Assembly: GCA_029532415.1 (NCBI GenBank) | Contig: JAQOTA010000054.1 | Location: 1,984,001-2,048,000, forward strand | Origin: Marasmius tenuissimus | Taxonomy: Eukaryota > Basidiomycota > Agaricomycetes > Agaricales > Marasmiaceae | Direction: 5' to 3' | Length of the DNA stretch: 64,000 bases | Shown: positions 23,888 through 34,432 of the stretch, piece after piece | How the letters are laid out: the number at the start of each line of letters is the position of its first letter | How positions within the stretch are numbered: the stretch's first letter is position 1 | The notes under the pieces: generated by a model | What the model saw: the letters and a program-made list of their open reading frames with translations, nothing else | The model's database searches: none | Told to the model about the DNA's origin: nothing | Translations under genes and position numbers: made by a program

Positions 23888-26800
23888 CTACTTGGAAGTA
23901 ATTAGACCTAGTAAAGTAATCATATCGGAGAACTTTTCTCCAGACAGCGCCTTTGTAAGAATGTCCGCTGGCATGGAATCTGTAGGTAAATGAATAACAG
24001 CAATAGTCTTGTTCTCGGCGACTTCATCACGAAGCCAATAAAAATGTAGGTCCAGGTGTTTGACACGTCCGTGATGTTCTGGGTTGCGCGCTACGGACAG
24101 AGCGGACTGGTTGTCAATGAATAGAACGGAGGGACCCGTGATCGTATATCCAAACTCCGTGAAAAGATTCCTGAGCCACAGTATCTCCTGACCAGCCGCC
24201 ACAGCGCTCACATACTCGGCTTCTGTTGTCGACAGAGCAACAAAAGTCTGCAGACGGCTAGACCAGCTGATGGGACCTGACCCCATCTTAACAACAAAAC
24301 CGCTGGTTGATTTTCCATTGTCAGGGTTTCCCCCGTGATCTGTGTCGCAGTACATAGTGAACAGCTCCCCCTGTTCCCAACGTTCGTTTGGTCTGTACTC
24401 GATGCAGTGATCCATGGTCCCTTTCAGGTAACGGAGTAAGCGTTTCACTGCCTTCCAGTGATTGGGACCAGGATTCTTGCGAAAGCGGGCTAGCACGCTG
24501 ACGGCATATGCGATATCTGGACGGGTAGCAATAGTGAGGTAGGAAATGGCACCGAGGGTATTGAGATATGGGACACCTCGCATTTCCTCCCATTCCTGTG
24601 GCGACTTAGGACAGTCTGCAAGTGATAGATGGGTCTTGTGCTCGAGTGGGGTTAATACCGGATTGCAATCGGTCATTGAAGTACGCTCGAGTAAATCAGC
24701 AATATACTGTCGTTGGGACAGGTATAGTTTGCGGTTGGGACGGTCTCGTTTGATCTCGACACCTAAGAGGAATGATTGAGGACCGAGATCCCGGAGTTTG
24801 AAGTGCTTCTCCAGCTCAGCAATGGTCGATCGTACGGTTTCGATGGACTTGGTAGCAATTGTGACGTCGTCAACAAAAACAGGGATGATAATGCGTACAT
24901 CATCCTTTCGGTATACCCAGATGCTGTGCTCACATTGTACACGGCTGAATCCCATCTTGGTGGTGAGCGTGTCATGTAGTTTGACATGCCATTGTCGGCC
25001 CGCCTGCTTCAAGCCATAAAGTGACTTGTTCAGTTTCCATACCCATCCAGGTCCACCCTCTTGAAAACCCTCTGGCTGTTCCATGAAGATCTCCTCGTCT
25101 AAGTCACCATTGAGAAATGCGGTTGAGATATCAACACCCCACAACTCAAGATCCTCGAGTGCACCCAGTGCCAGTATAGCTCGGAGGGCTGCCCACTTCG
25201 GAGTAGGAGAGAAGGTCTCATTATAGTCGAAACCTGGGCGTTGGGTGTATCCCTGTGCAACAAGACGAGCTTTGTATCGCTCGAGTGAACCGTCTGCTCG
25301 TCGCTTGATGCGGAGCACCCAGCGACTACCAACAGTCCTCCTGTCTGTGGGTCACCGTACAAGCTCAAAAACTCCATGGTCAATGAGTGACTGAAGTTCA
25401 TCGCTGGCAGCATTTCGCCACTTCTCCTGTTCACCTTCAGGTAGTTTCTCAACATCTTTCCAGTGTTTTGGCTCCTGGGCACTATTTGCAGTGTGGACTG
25501 GTTGTGTCTGTAGTAGAACACACTCAAATGCAATTGAGAGAGCTTCACTCATGGTGAGAAATTGCTCCTCAGCAGAAGCAAATGCTACACCTGCGAGAAT
25601 CTCTTCATCTGACACAAGTGTCTCATGTCCTTCTTCAACCATTGCAAGTGACACAGCTTCCTGAGCATCATCTGGTGGAGGTCACACACCATTGTAGTTC
25701 CACGGGCGGCGAGCTGTTGGGATGCGGTGACCGCGCCCCGTATTTGGTGATGGGATGATGTTTCCACGTTTGTCAAAGTTTGGCTCCCGTGGTGCTCGTC
25801 CGCGCAGTAGAGGAGGAGGAGTAGGTTCAGGTGACTGTAATGGTGTGAGAGGAGAAAGACCCCGGAGAAGGTCTAAGTCTGGAAGGGGAGAGTGTGGTGG
25901 CGTTGAGATATTTGGAAGTGTAGGTGATGGAGGTTCAGGTGATGAAAGTGGTTCAGGAGGCAGGGAAGGAAGTGGTTCAGGGTGCAAAGAGGGAGACAAC
26001 ACAGGTGGTGTAGGTGGTGGTGATGGTAGATGAGTGGAGGGTGAGACTTCTGGTTCTGGCTCGGATGATGGAGGTGGTGGCAGTAGATCGATATTCAATC
26101 CTCCCCCTCGATCAGGCTCACTGTCTGATTCCGAGACTGGAGCAGGAATAGCTGAGATAGGAGGGTCACCAAATGGATTTGTAAGGTGCTGATGGTTGCC
26201 TGGCATGTATCTCTCATCAATGAGGGCATGACTGGAGATGCGCACTCTTCGAGCATTGGGATCCCAAAAAAGCCATCCTTTGACACGGTCAGCATAGCCG
26301 ACAAAGATACACTTCCAAGAATGTGAGCTGAGACCACGTCGCTCCTTCTTCGGAATGTGAACATAGCTCAGGGACCCAAAGATGCGAAAGTAGCTGATGT
26401 TGGGTTTCTTCCCTTTCCAGAGCGTGTATGGCGTAGAGTGTGGCATATTTGTGGTGGGAAGACGATTACGAGTGTGAACAACAGCAGAGACAGCATAGGG
26501 CCAGAAGCTTGGAGGTAGCTTGGATTCAATGAGGAGTGCTGTAGAGCGCTCAGCTAGTGTGCGATTTGCACGCTCAGCCTTCCCATTCTGATGAGGCTCC
26601 CCCGGTTCTGTCTGCTGTCGGGCTATCCCCTTTTCATCGCAGAAATTCTGATACTCCTTGCCCATATACTCCCCTCCGGCATCATCTCGCGTGGACTTGA
26701 CTTTCTTCCCATGAAAAGTCTCAGCGTATGTCACAAACCGCTTAAATGCCCCAAACGCTTCACTCTTCTTCTTCAGATACACCACTGCCCACCAGTCCGT

Positions 26801-28438
26801 AGCATCGTCAATGAATGTCATCCAATAGTGATGACCTTCCCTGGAAGCAGTCGGAATTGAGCCCTTTAGGTCTGTGTGGATGAGCTCGAGTGGTTCACTG
26901 CGGCGAGCAGAAGGACCCTGTGGGATGTTGTGACGATGCTGTTTACCATGAATACACGGCTCACAGACAGGGTCAGTCTTTGCGGGCAGGAAGAACTCCA
27001 CACCATCAACAAGTTCCTTGCGGATGGCACGATCAATTGTTGTCACATTGATATGACCACTACGGCGATGGAGAAGAGTGGTGTCCAGGGGAAGTGTAGA
27101 TTCTGACACTGAAGAGGAGTAGGAAATTTCTGATGTGCAGGAGAGAGTCGTGCCATTTAGATGGCCAATGTTGCAGTTACTGATTGTAGCAGTGAAACGG
27201 AGCTGACCACTGTGATGAAAGGACATGGTCGAATTGGCGATGTGGATAGAGTAGGATTTCCGGCGAGTGAGATGAAAGGGAGAGAGTAGATTGTTACGAA
27301 GCTTTGGTACATGTAGCACATCATGAAAGTGTACGTCCCGGTCACCACTATCTGGTCTGAAAGCTACCGTACCAATCCCCTCTGAATGAATAACACTATC
27401 ATCCGCAAGTCGTATGGGAACAACATGCCGCGCATACGAGATGAACCAATTCCGATGAGGTGTCATGTGTGAAGAGGCTCCTGTATCGGGGTTCCAGTAG
27501 TCGACAATAGGAGAGGAAGGATCGGTACTCGCTTTCGTAGCAGTCTCCTCCGCAGAGTTTCCCTTCTTTCCGGCACCACGAGAGTTCTTCGGCTTTGCTG
27601 CAAACTGCTGATCGCGCTCACGAGACTTTGCCTTTGTCCAACAGTCATCTTCAGTATGACCGGGGCGGCTACACCATCCACATTTCACAGGTTGGTTAGG
27701 CTGTACTGTAGGTGGAGGGGGTGTACGAGTGGCAGCAGCAGCAGCCTGAGCATCACGAGCACGGCGTTGTGACTCTTCATTGTGGAAGGCAGACTTGATC
27801 TCCTCTACGGTCAGGTGATCAAGGATGAGAAGCGAGGAAACGAAGTTGTCGTATTCTTCGGGGAGAGAGCGGACAAGGGCCATGGCTTCCAGATCATTGT
27901 ATAGATCTTGTAATGTGTATGGAGTTTCGACGGTTGAAGTTCCTGACTTCCCGGAAAGTGTAACGGCAGGACGAGTGATAGACGTGGGGGTGAGTTGTTG
28001 AAGGCGAGTCAGGGCGGTATTGACACGGCTAGAGAGGCTGGGAAGATTTTCATCGGGGAGCTTCTGAATAGAAAGAAGGTCGTTCAGAGCATTCCACCGG
28101 TTCCCGGCCTTCTGCTGTACGTGAATTGACTTCAACGTATCGAATATGAGCTGGGGATCATCCTGAATATTCCGAACATGTGCCTTCTGAGATTCCTCCA
28201 GCGACAACCATAGATACCCTGCCGCTTTGTCCTTCTGACTCTCATGCTTTCTCATCTCTGCCTTCTCCTCTTTTGTCGGCTTTGCCGGATCCTCAGGCTC
28301 GGGGGCTAAGAGTTCGGCCTTGCCGTTAACGAATCCTTTGAGTCCATGGACGCCGAGGAATGCTACGATGTTCTCGGACCACTCTGGGTAGTTGTCGGCA
28401 CGTAGAATGGTGTCCGGGAGTTTCGGTGGGTCGGACAT
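23888..28438 (-). pseudogene. Copia Gag-Pol polyprotein, one frame interrupted by two TGA codons
   Basis: From ATG at 28438 (MSDPPKLPDTILRADNYPEW) a single reading frame carries a Gag domain, a CCHC knuckle (CGWCSRPGHTEDDC), an aspartic protease site (DTGASSHM), an integrase HHCC region with CEPCIHGKQ, and the integrase catalytic core with DDE residues (HTDLKG, RDDAGGEY, QNGKAERANRT). After a Pro/Ser-rich linker come reverse transcriptase with FVDD at the catalytic centre and RNase H with CDTDHGGN. Two stops interrupt it in the same frame: TGA at 25682-25684, in the linker after the integrase, and TGA at 25352-25354, just before the conserved SRWVLRIK block of reverse transcriptase. No frameshift is needed. 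The element is therefore probably unable to make full Gag-Pol unless stops are read through. Confidence 0.88.
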
Positions 28439-28576
28439 AATGAATGGGTGCCTTTTGGAGGCTTGAGTCTGACGTCGACGCAGCAAAAAAGATTTTTCGT
28501 GAGGATGCGGAAAATAGGCGCAGTAGCGAAACCTTGAGGTTAGTCGAAAATCTCGTGCGAACGGAGGCCCAAAACC

Positions 28577-28757
28577 TGCTAGAGTGATCCGCTGGAGAGC
28601 GAAGGTCAAAGACTGAAATTAACCGTAAGTAAAAGATACACATACCTGGAGAGCGAAGGTCAAAGACTAAAGTCTGACCTTCGCCTCCAGTCGCAAGTAA
28701 TCTACGAGATTATGTAACACTACTTGGCTTCCTACTCTACGAGATTGTACTTCAACA
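28577..28757 (-). repeat. 5' LTR of the copia element (181 bp)
   Basis: Upstream LTR on the minus strand, 138 bp before the Gag start. It carries the same internal direct and inverted repeats as the other copy. The sequence after its inner edge (ggttttgggcctcc on the minus strand) is where a primer-binding site is expected; I cannot assign it to a specific tRNA. Confidence 0.95.
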
Positions 28758-28762
28758 AAAAC

Positions 28763-30770
28763 CCCTCAAATCAATATCCGGGGTTGTGCCCCGCCAAACT
28801 TGTCGCAGTGAATGAAACACATTGAATCCAATTTAGGATGTTCTAAGCAGGTTTTGACCAGTTTTGAATGGTTTTGACGCATTGGGAGGCTTCTGAACGG
28901 TACTAATCACTGAAAATGTGGTAGAAAGCATATCTTATGATTTTGAACATGTTACAAGTAACAACAGTGATGACTCAACTTGAACTTGATCAACGAACGG
29001 CGTGGTGGAGAGTGAGTGAACTTGGCGGAAATTTTTCAAGCCTGGGCGCCAGGCGCTTCCACTGAGCGCTTGCACTGAATTCTGGTTGGAGTCTAAAATA
29101 TATCCCTCGCTTGCCCACACGTGGGCAGCTCATGCCCTCTTAACTTTCAACCACCACCATCGTCGCTCAACTCTCTTCAAAATCGACGGATAATAGCCCG
29201 CAGACAAAGGTTTTTCAAGATACTATCTTTCGTTGGGACCATTTGATATAAACATGCAATTGCGGCACAAGTACGTGCTTTTTTCTAATCTATTGCTCGC
29301 TGTATACTGATGATCGCAGCTCTTATTTGGGCTCATACAAGAACCTACCGCTACCTTGAGTACTCTCTTGAGACACTGTCAGTGACGAAGTAGGTACTCC
29401 GTCACTCATCGTCATCGACGTCATCTTCGGACTTCCTCACACCCTCGACCACGTCCATTATGGCCGCACGGACCACCTACGTGCTATATAAACCCGAAGT
29501 GCTGCAAATCATCGCCTATCCCTTCTTCCTTCCCTCCCCCCACCACTGCCCTCGCTTCCTTCCCTCAGTGCCTGTTCTATCTTCCCGTCGCTGTCTCTTC
29601 TTGTCTATAATACTCCACCCACTCAACTTGTCGTCTTCACTCAAGTCGCTCGTTAACTCCTCTATTCTTGAGCCGGGTCATTCAATTATAGGTAATAAGG
29701 TATGTTCAACTTAATCATTCGGTCTCCTCTTCATACACTGAATAAAGCCTTCCAGTGCCTGAAAGGACGGAATAGAATGGGCAGAAACGTATGTGCACTT
29801 TACCTCTACCCTTATCATGGTTGCTGATTGTTGTAACTTGTGCTTTTAGCGTTGGTTGTTTCTGCTGTTTGCCTGCAAATCAAATGCCGTTACTGAACAT
29901 CAAGGTGCATATATGCGCCGAACAATGTGTGTATACCTTCGCTTTATCAAAGGGATACACGAGCTCATACTTATGACACCTCTCGCTCACAGGGATACAC
30001 AATATACCTGGCAGCCAAAAGGATGTGAGTCGGCTGGCTGAGGGACTCGGGTGATCCTCAATGGTATAACTCACTCGCTGTAGACGTAGATGTGTATGTT
30101 ACTATTCATGGGTCTATGTAGTGTTCAATGGATTCACGTTACACTCTCTAATCATTGTCCTCCGTTAACATTTGAGATACATGATTGACTATCTGAATGT
30201 GAATATGTGCACCCATTGAAATGCCTGGATGTCTCAAGAACTACTGACAACCTACGTTATCTGTTGTTCTCTCCACAATCCACTATGATATTTGATATCC
30301 ACTTCACCGCCCGCAACTCCCCACACTCTTTGTCATCTAGCACTACCCCCGAAAACTGGTTAAAACCCCTCAAAACCCTGTACACTCTGCGCAACTCGCG
30401 GCAAGCTTCACTCTCCGGTATCATCCTCAACACCCGTTAGAAGGTACTCAGATTCGTTGTTTTCTACTGGTTTCGTGCTCATGGATTCTTGCTCTTTTTC
30501 CGGATTTCAGAAAAGTTTTAAGACTGTTATATAGTCTGTTCCTGTTCGCAACCAGGTACAGCAGGTTTCGTACTACCTAACGGGTATTGAGGTATGAAAT
30601 GGCCTTACAACTGTTCGGGTATTTTGCTGATGCTGTTTTGAATCCTTATGCATTTACTCAAAATCAAATATTCCTGAAAACGGAGACCATCAGGTTCTGT
30701 ATTTTGACTGTCTCTCAAACTTGTTCGACTCCAATTTCCGGTAAGTTCTATCATACGAGAATGCATAAAG
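28763..30770. other. Gene-poor, repeat-rich region between the copia element and hAT-like element A
   Basis: About 2 kb with no recognisable gene. A promoter-like ctatataaac at 29485-29494 is followed by C/T-rich sequence, similar to an LTR or a non-coding RNA start, but I found no matching partner repeat. At 30352-30374 a 23-bp stretch (aaaactggttaaaacccct then caaa) matches the sequence rebuilt across the copia target site in all but one base. The last eight bases (30763-30770) are the left target duplication of element A. Confidence 0.5.
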
Positions 30771-31943
30771 TAAGGCTCCAACCGTAATGTCTATATACCG
30801 TATATATATGGTTGTATTTGTATATGTATATGTATATGTTTACGAGCTCAAGAGGACCTGTAGACAGATAGTAGATATACAGTATATACGGTATATACAC
30901 AGAACCCCACCTACCAGCAGAAGGTTCACTCGAGTGCTTAGTTGAAGTCTGACCGCGGTGTCCGAGTCAAATTTGAGAAACATGTTGAAGATGGTGCGGG
31001 CGGGTTGCCCAGTGCCGTCATCCAATGATCCAATCGACTTTGCTGACCTACATCGATATTGGCTGTGCTGCGCGCCTGGCCCGGATCCCTCGACATTGAT
31101 TATTGGCTTTTGATAATGGATCCTCACAGGAAAACTTGTAGCGAGCACCAACTCAACCCAAGTCGCAATACGGCACAGAGAAATAGCTCGGAGCAGGGCA
31201 AGGTAAGAGAAATGTAGAAGACCTCAGTGGGTTAACAAACCGCTGAGGTAGTATGGGATTTTGTAGGTAGTTTATATACTGTACAGAAGTAGGTAGAGAA
31301 TACGAGAGAACAGGAAAGAATATACTACGCATGATGTAGGTCCAACTGTGCATGATGTATGTAGGAGTAAGTACAATCACAGAGGTAAAGGGTTATGGAG
31401 CTACGTGAGTAAGACTGGGCAAAGGGGAATGATATCATACAATGACGGAAGCACAGCAGAGTCCAGCAGGTACTACGAGTGGCCAATCCGAGGTTGCCAT
31501 ACTGGAATATTGACTACCCACGACCCCAGCTTTAGATTGCATGTGGACACCACTGCAGCCATGGTTTGTTCAGAGTTCATCTCCTCATGACTCTCGTTGC
31601 GCTATTTTCCCGACTCCAGCATGTATAGCTTGGGGTTTTCTTGCAATTCCCACTACTAGTGTCAGCAGAGCGTGTCCTCTCTGAGTCTTGACATGTCTAC
31701 ACTAACCTGTGGAGCTCACTGAAGGCGGAGACTGCTAGTCAAGCTCTTCTTTCAAACGCTTGGATCAAAATTGGCTTGTTAGATGTTGATCCTCCCCCTC
31801 TCATTTGTCGCAAACATGGGTCCAAAATCACGCATGTGACTACTGTATAGTATACAGTTATATACTGTTGATAGATTGTAGACAACTGTATCCGTATAGA
31901 TACGCTGCGAGCCGTATACATATACAATATGGTTGGAGCCTTA
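30771..31943. mobile_element. Non-autonomous hAT-like element A (1,173 bp)
   Basis: Left end taaggctccaacc at 30771-30783 is the exact reverse complement of the right end ggttggagcctta at 31931-31943, a 13-bp perfect terminal inverted repeat. It is flanked by the 8-bp direct duplication gcataaag at 30763-30770 and 31944-31951. An 8-bp duplication is characteristic of the hAT superfamily. The interior next to both ends is very A/T-rich, with tatatgtatatg-type runs. Open frames inside (for example 30840-31151, minus) show no transposase motif, so the element must be mobilised in trans if at all. Confidence 0.82.
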
Positions 31944-33711
31944 GCATAAAGATTTACTGAAATGTAACGCTCCGGGTCACGTGGTGGCCCGATCTGTTCT
32001 GGCGCTGTCTTATTGCTTGTCCCAGGAGGATCTATCGGATCCTCATCAGTATGGCCACCAGCCCAAAAGATTGAGCAGTACATACTACAAGAGAGTCTCA
32101 ACCTCTAACTCGGCCATGAAGCCCACCACACAGACCGCGTTAAGTTAACCGTTAAGTACCGTGGTTAGCACAATCGGTAAGGAAGCGAGGCACTTACAAT
32201 CTTTTGAATACACTTCCTTGCCAGATAGCAAACGGAATTGGATAAATTGCAGAGTTTGCAAGAACCTTCAGTCCCTCTGGCATTGTTATAATAAACTTTT
32301 GAGAGATTTCATGTAGGTTCTGAGAATGCGACAACGATCCCCGACTCTCTTGAGAGGAGGGTTTTGTCGTCGCCCGATCATTGTATCACGTGAGAGCAGT
32401 CACATGAATACGAAGCACGTGCCTATCGGGCAACTTATTTCGTGAATCGTGATTCGTCGCTCAGGGGGAAAATTCCCTCCTTTCCTCTTGAGAACACCGC
32501 CATTCAAAGCCTGGATCCCGACAACTGGTAGATCTCCAGCAAGCGCACGCTCTCCTACGTGGAATCTCAATGGACAGCTCTCAGGAGTTCAACCTATCCT
32601 GTTTCCTTGCAATGAAGTTTTCTGCTGCAGAATCCCACAATCTCGCGAGAACCTTTTTCAGAGTGTTTGGTCGCCGCTTCACGAGTATGTATTCTCGGTC
32701 AATCACAATCCAGGTTCTCTTTGAATGTTTCAAGCAGCTCATGAATTCTCTGAAGATCTTCTACTATACAAAAGACGACAGACTACAGTTTGTCCCTCGA
32801 GACAACTCTGTAATCTGAACACTGTTCGCCCCCGGGCGCTGCGAGGAGCCGGCCTGTCAAGGCCGGGCAACGAGCGGCGCTCTTCTGTCGATCTCTCGCA
32901 ATGCTCATCTGCTAATGTTTTCCCTAAATTGTGCGTCTGCACGCCGGTCCACTGCTATGACAGACATAGAACTCACCCAAACGGTTCTTTTCATACAGCA
33001 TGAATCAGTTCAATCCAAATCATAAATGATATCCACGGAAGTAAGTCCGCAAACAGGGCCAGTAAAATTAGTTCGCGGGTTTCTGTCCAATTTTTGAGTT
33101 CTTGGGTATCTTCTAATCGCACTTTAGCTGTATGATCGAATCAATAAGGTACCATACCGTTGGGGAGCTGCTCTCGCTTGCTTTACAAAGGTCTTCGGGC
33201 TAAGCCTCAAGGCAAAGCAACTGTGGTCAGTTTCCGTCCAACTCATACCTCTGATGATTTCATTGTTGCCTTCAAGTTGATGATAGCTGCGGCTCAGTAC
33301 TCAATCTTGATTTGCACTCCTAATATACCCGGCGTGATTTACAAAAGCATAGGCAGTTTTAGGGCTGTCCTGGCTCTGCTAGTCGAGAAACGGGTAGCTG
33401 GTGCGCTGATCAATGTTTGGCCAGCGCCCTCAGAGTCTTTTGAACCAAATGGTGACTGTGTCTCTCTACAGAGTGGCACGTCTGTGTCCACTGTTACTGG
33501 ATAAATCCCTTGTCAGTTTCCAGGAAGTTATATTTTGAGTTATTTATCTTCTACCTGGAATGCATGAACAAATCCCTAGTCTACTTAGTACTGTCTCAAA
33601 GTAGAGAGTCGGGGATTGGCGCGCTCGTGTGCCCCTAAGGATGAACAAGGACAACCTGAGGCTGATGAGGCTGACGGTAATCTGGCCACGTGATCGTACT
33701 TCAACCCACAA
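31944..33711. other. Gene-poor region between the two hAT-like elements
   Basis: About 1.8 kb. Plus-strand frames near 32449-33003 and 33160-33504 are open for 80-114 codons but match no family I recognise and have no splice-consistent extension. A tRNA-like stretch near 32165-32180 lacks a B box. Short inverted copies of gcccgat flank 32374-32427. No gene can be supported. Confidence 0.4.
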
Positions 33712-34263
33712 TAGGGTTGAGGGAAAAACTTTAGTTTTTGACCGAAAATGTTTTTTACCGGTAAATTACTGTCACGTGGCCGGTCAAAAAGAGAGCTAAA
33801 AGTTTTCGACCTGGAGGCTGGATCACGTTGGCCAGGTATGGGAGAGCAAGAACTCAAATAGCGAACGTTGAGGGGCGTAGGCCCGGGATACCCTCTGAGT
33901 TGTGAGCGCTGAGCAACCAGCTCGCTCGCGTCGATAAGCAGTGTGAAGCTTGAAGTAGATTGCCACTCGGAGCGAGTACTGTCAAAACTATTGTCATCCT
34001 GATTCCCCATGGGCCGCGTGGGAAATTCGCGTCAACGCGTCTCACAAGCCCAATAAACCCCCCAAAACTCTCATGTGTAACGGAACACCTCCCACTACGT
34101 GTCCTCAGCCAATAACTCGCTGGCCTCGCGGCAGCGAGGTAAGAATTTTCGCGAAAGGGAAAGGTCACGTGCTGGTAAATTACCGGTCAAAAACCCCAGG
34201 GTATGGCACGTGCCGGTCAAAAAATGGGTCAAGAACTCGGCGGGAGTTTTTCACTCAACCCTA
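33712..34263. mobile_element. Short hAT-like element B (MITE, 552 bp)
   Basis: The left end tagggttgagggaaaaact and the reverse complement of the right end, tagggttgagtgaaaaact, match at 18 of 19 positions. It is flanked by the 8-bp direct duplication acccacaa at 33704-33711 and 34264-34271. Inside, CACGTG occurs at 33773-33778, 34166-34171 and 34207-34212, and ccggtcaaaaa or its complement recurs near both ends, as expected of subterminal transposase-binding repeats. No coding capacity. It ends 169 bp before the Rif1 start codon. Confidence 0.82.
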
Positions 34264-34432
34264 ACCCACAAGCAGCCGCAAACAACGCGTGCGCGCCGTT
34301 GAGCGGTCAACGAAATATTTTGTCACATTGTGACATCTCGCATCTTACCCTGTCCCTCGACCACCCACTCTCTTCCTCCCTCCCCAACACCAAAGTTTCT
34401 CCTTCTCGCCGTCTACGACGGTTGCTCTTCTC

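Larger units (their letters stand above)
23676..28762 (-). mobile_element. Complete Ty1/copia LTR retrotransposon with 5-bp target duplication
   Basis: A full-length element on the minus strand. It is bounded by two 181-bp LTRs (23681-23861 and 28577-28757) that differ at one position by eye, in gtcgcGagtaa against gtcgcAagtaa. Each LTR read on the minus strand starts TGTTGAAG and ends CTCTAGCA, the usual TG..CA ends. The flanks carry the direct duplication AAAAC at 23676-23680 and 28758-28762. The order of domains (Gag, protease, integrase, reverse transcriptase, RNase H) defines it as copia rather than gypsy. The near-identity of the LTRs suggests recent insertion. Confidence 0.95.

Noticed and set aside
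25755..26033. A Gly/Ser/Arg-rich plus-strand frame resembling a Gly-rich RNA-binding protein.
   Set aside because: It is the antisense of the Pro/Ser-rich linker in the copia polyprotein.
29368..30560. A possible solo LTR starting near tgtcagtgacg with a TATA box at 29485.
   Set aside because: I could not find a matching end, a target duplication or a second copy in the window.
32155..32220. A tRNA-like stretch with ggttagcacaatcggt resembling an A box.
   Set aside because: There is no B box of the GGTTCRANNCC type at the right distance, and the acceptor-stem ends do not pair.
32374..32427. Short inverted gcccgat / atcgggc ends as a possible third small transposon.
   Set aside because: Only 7 bp pair, the span is about 50 bp and no target duplication flanks it.
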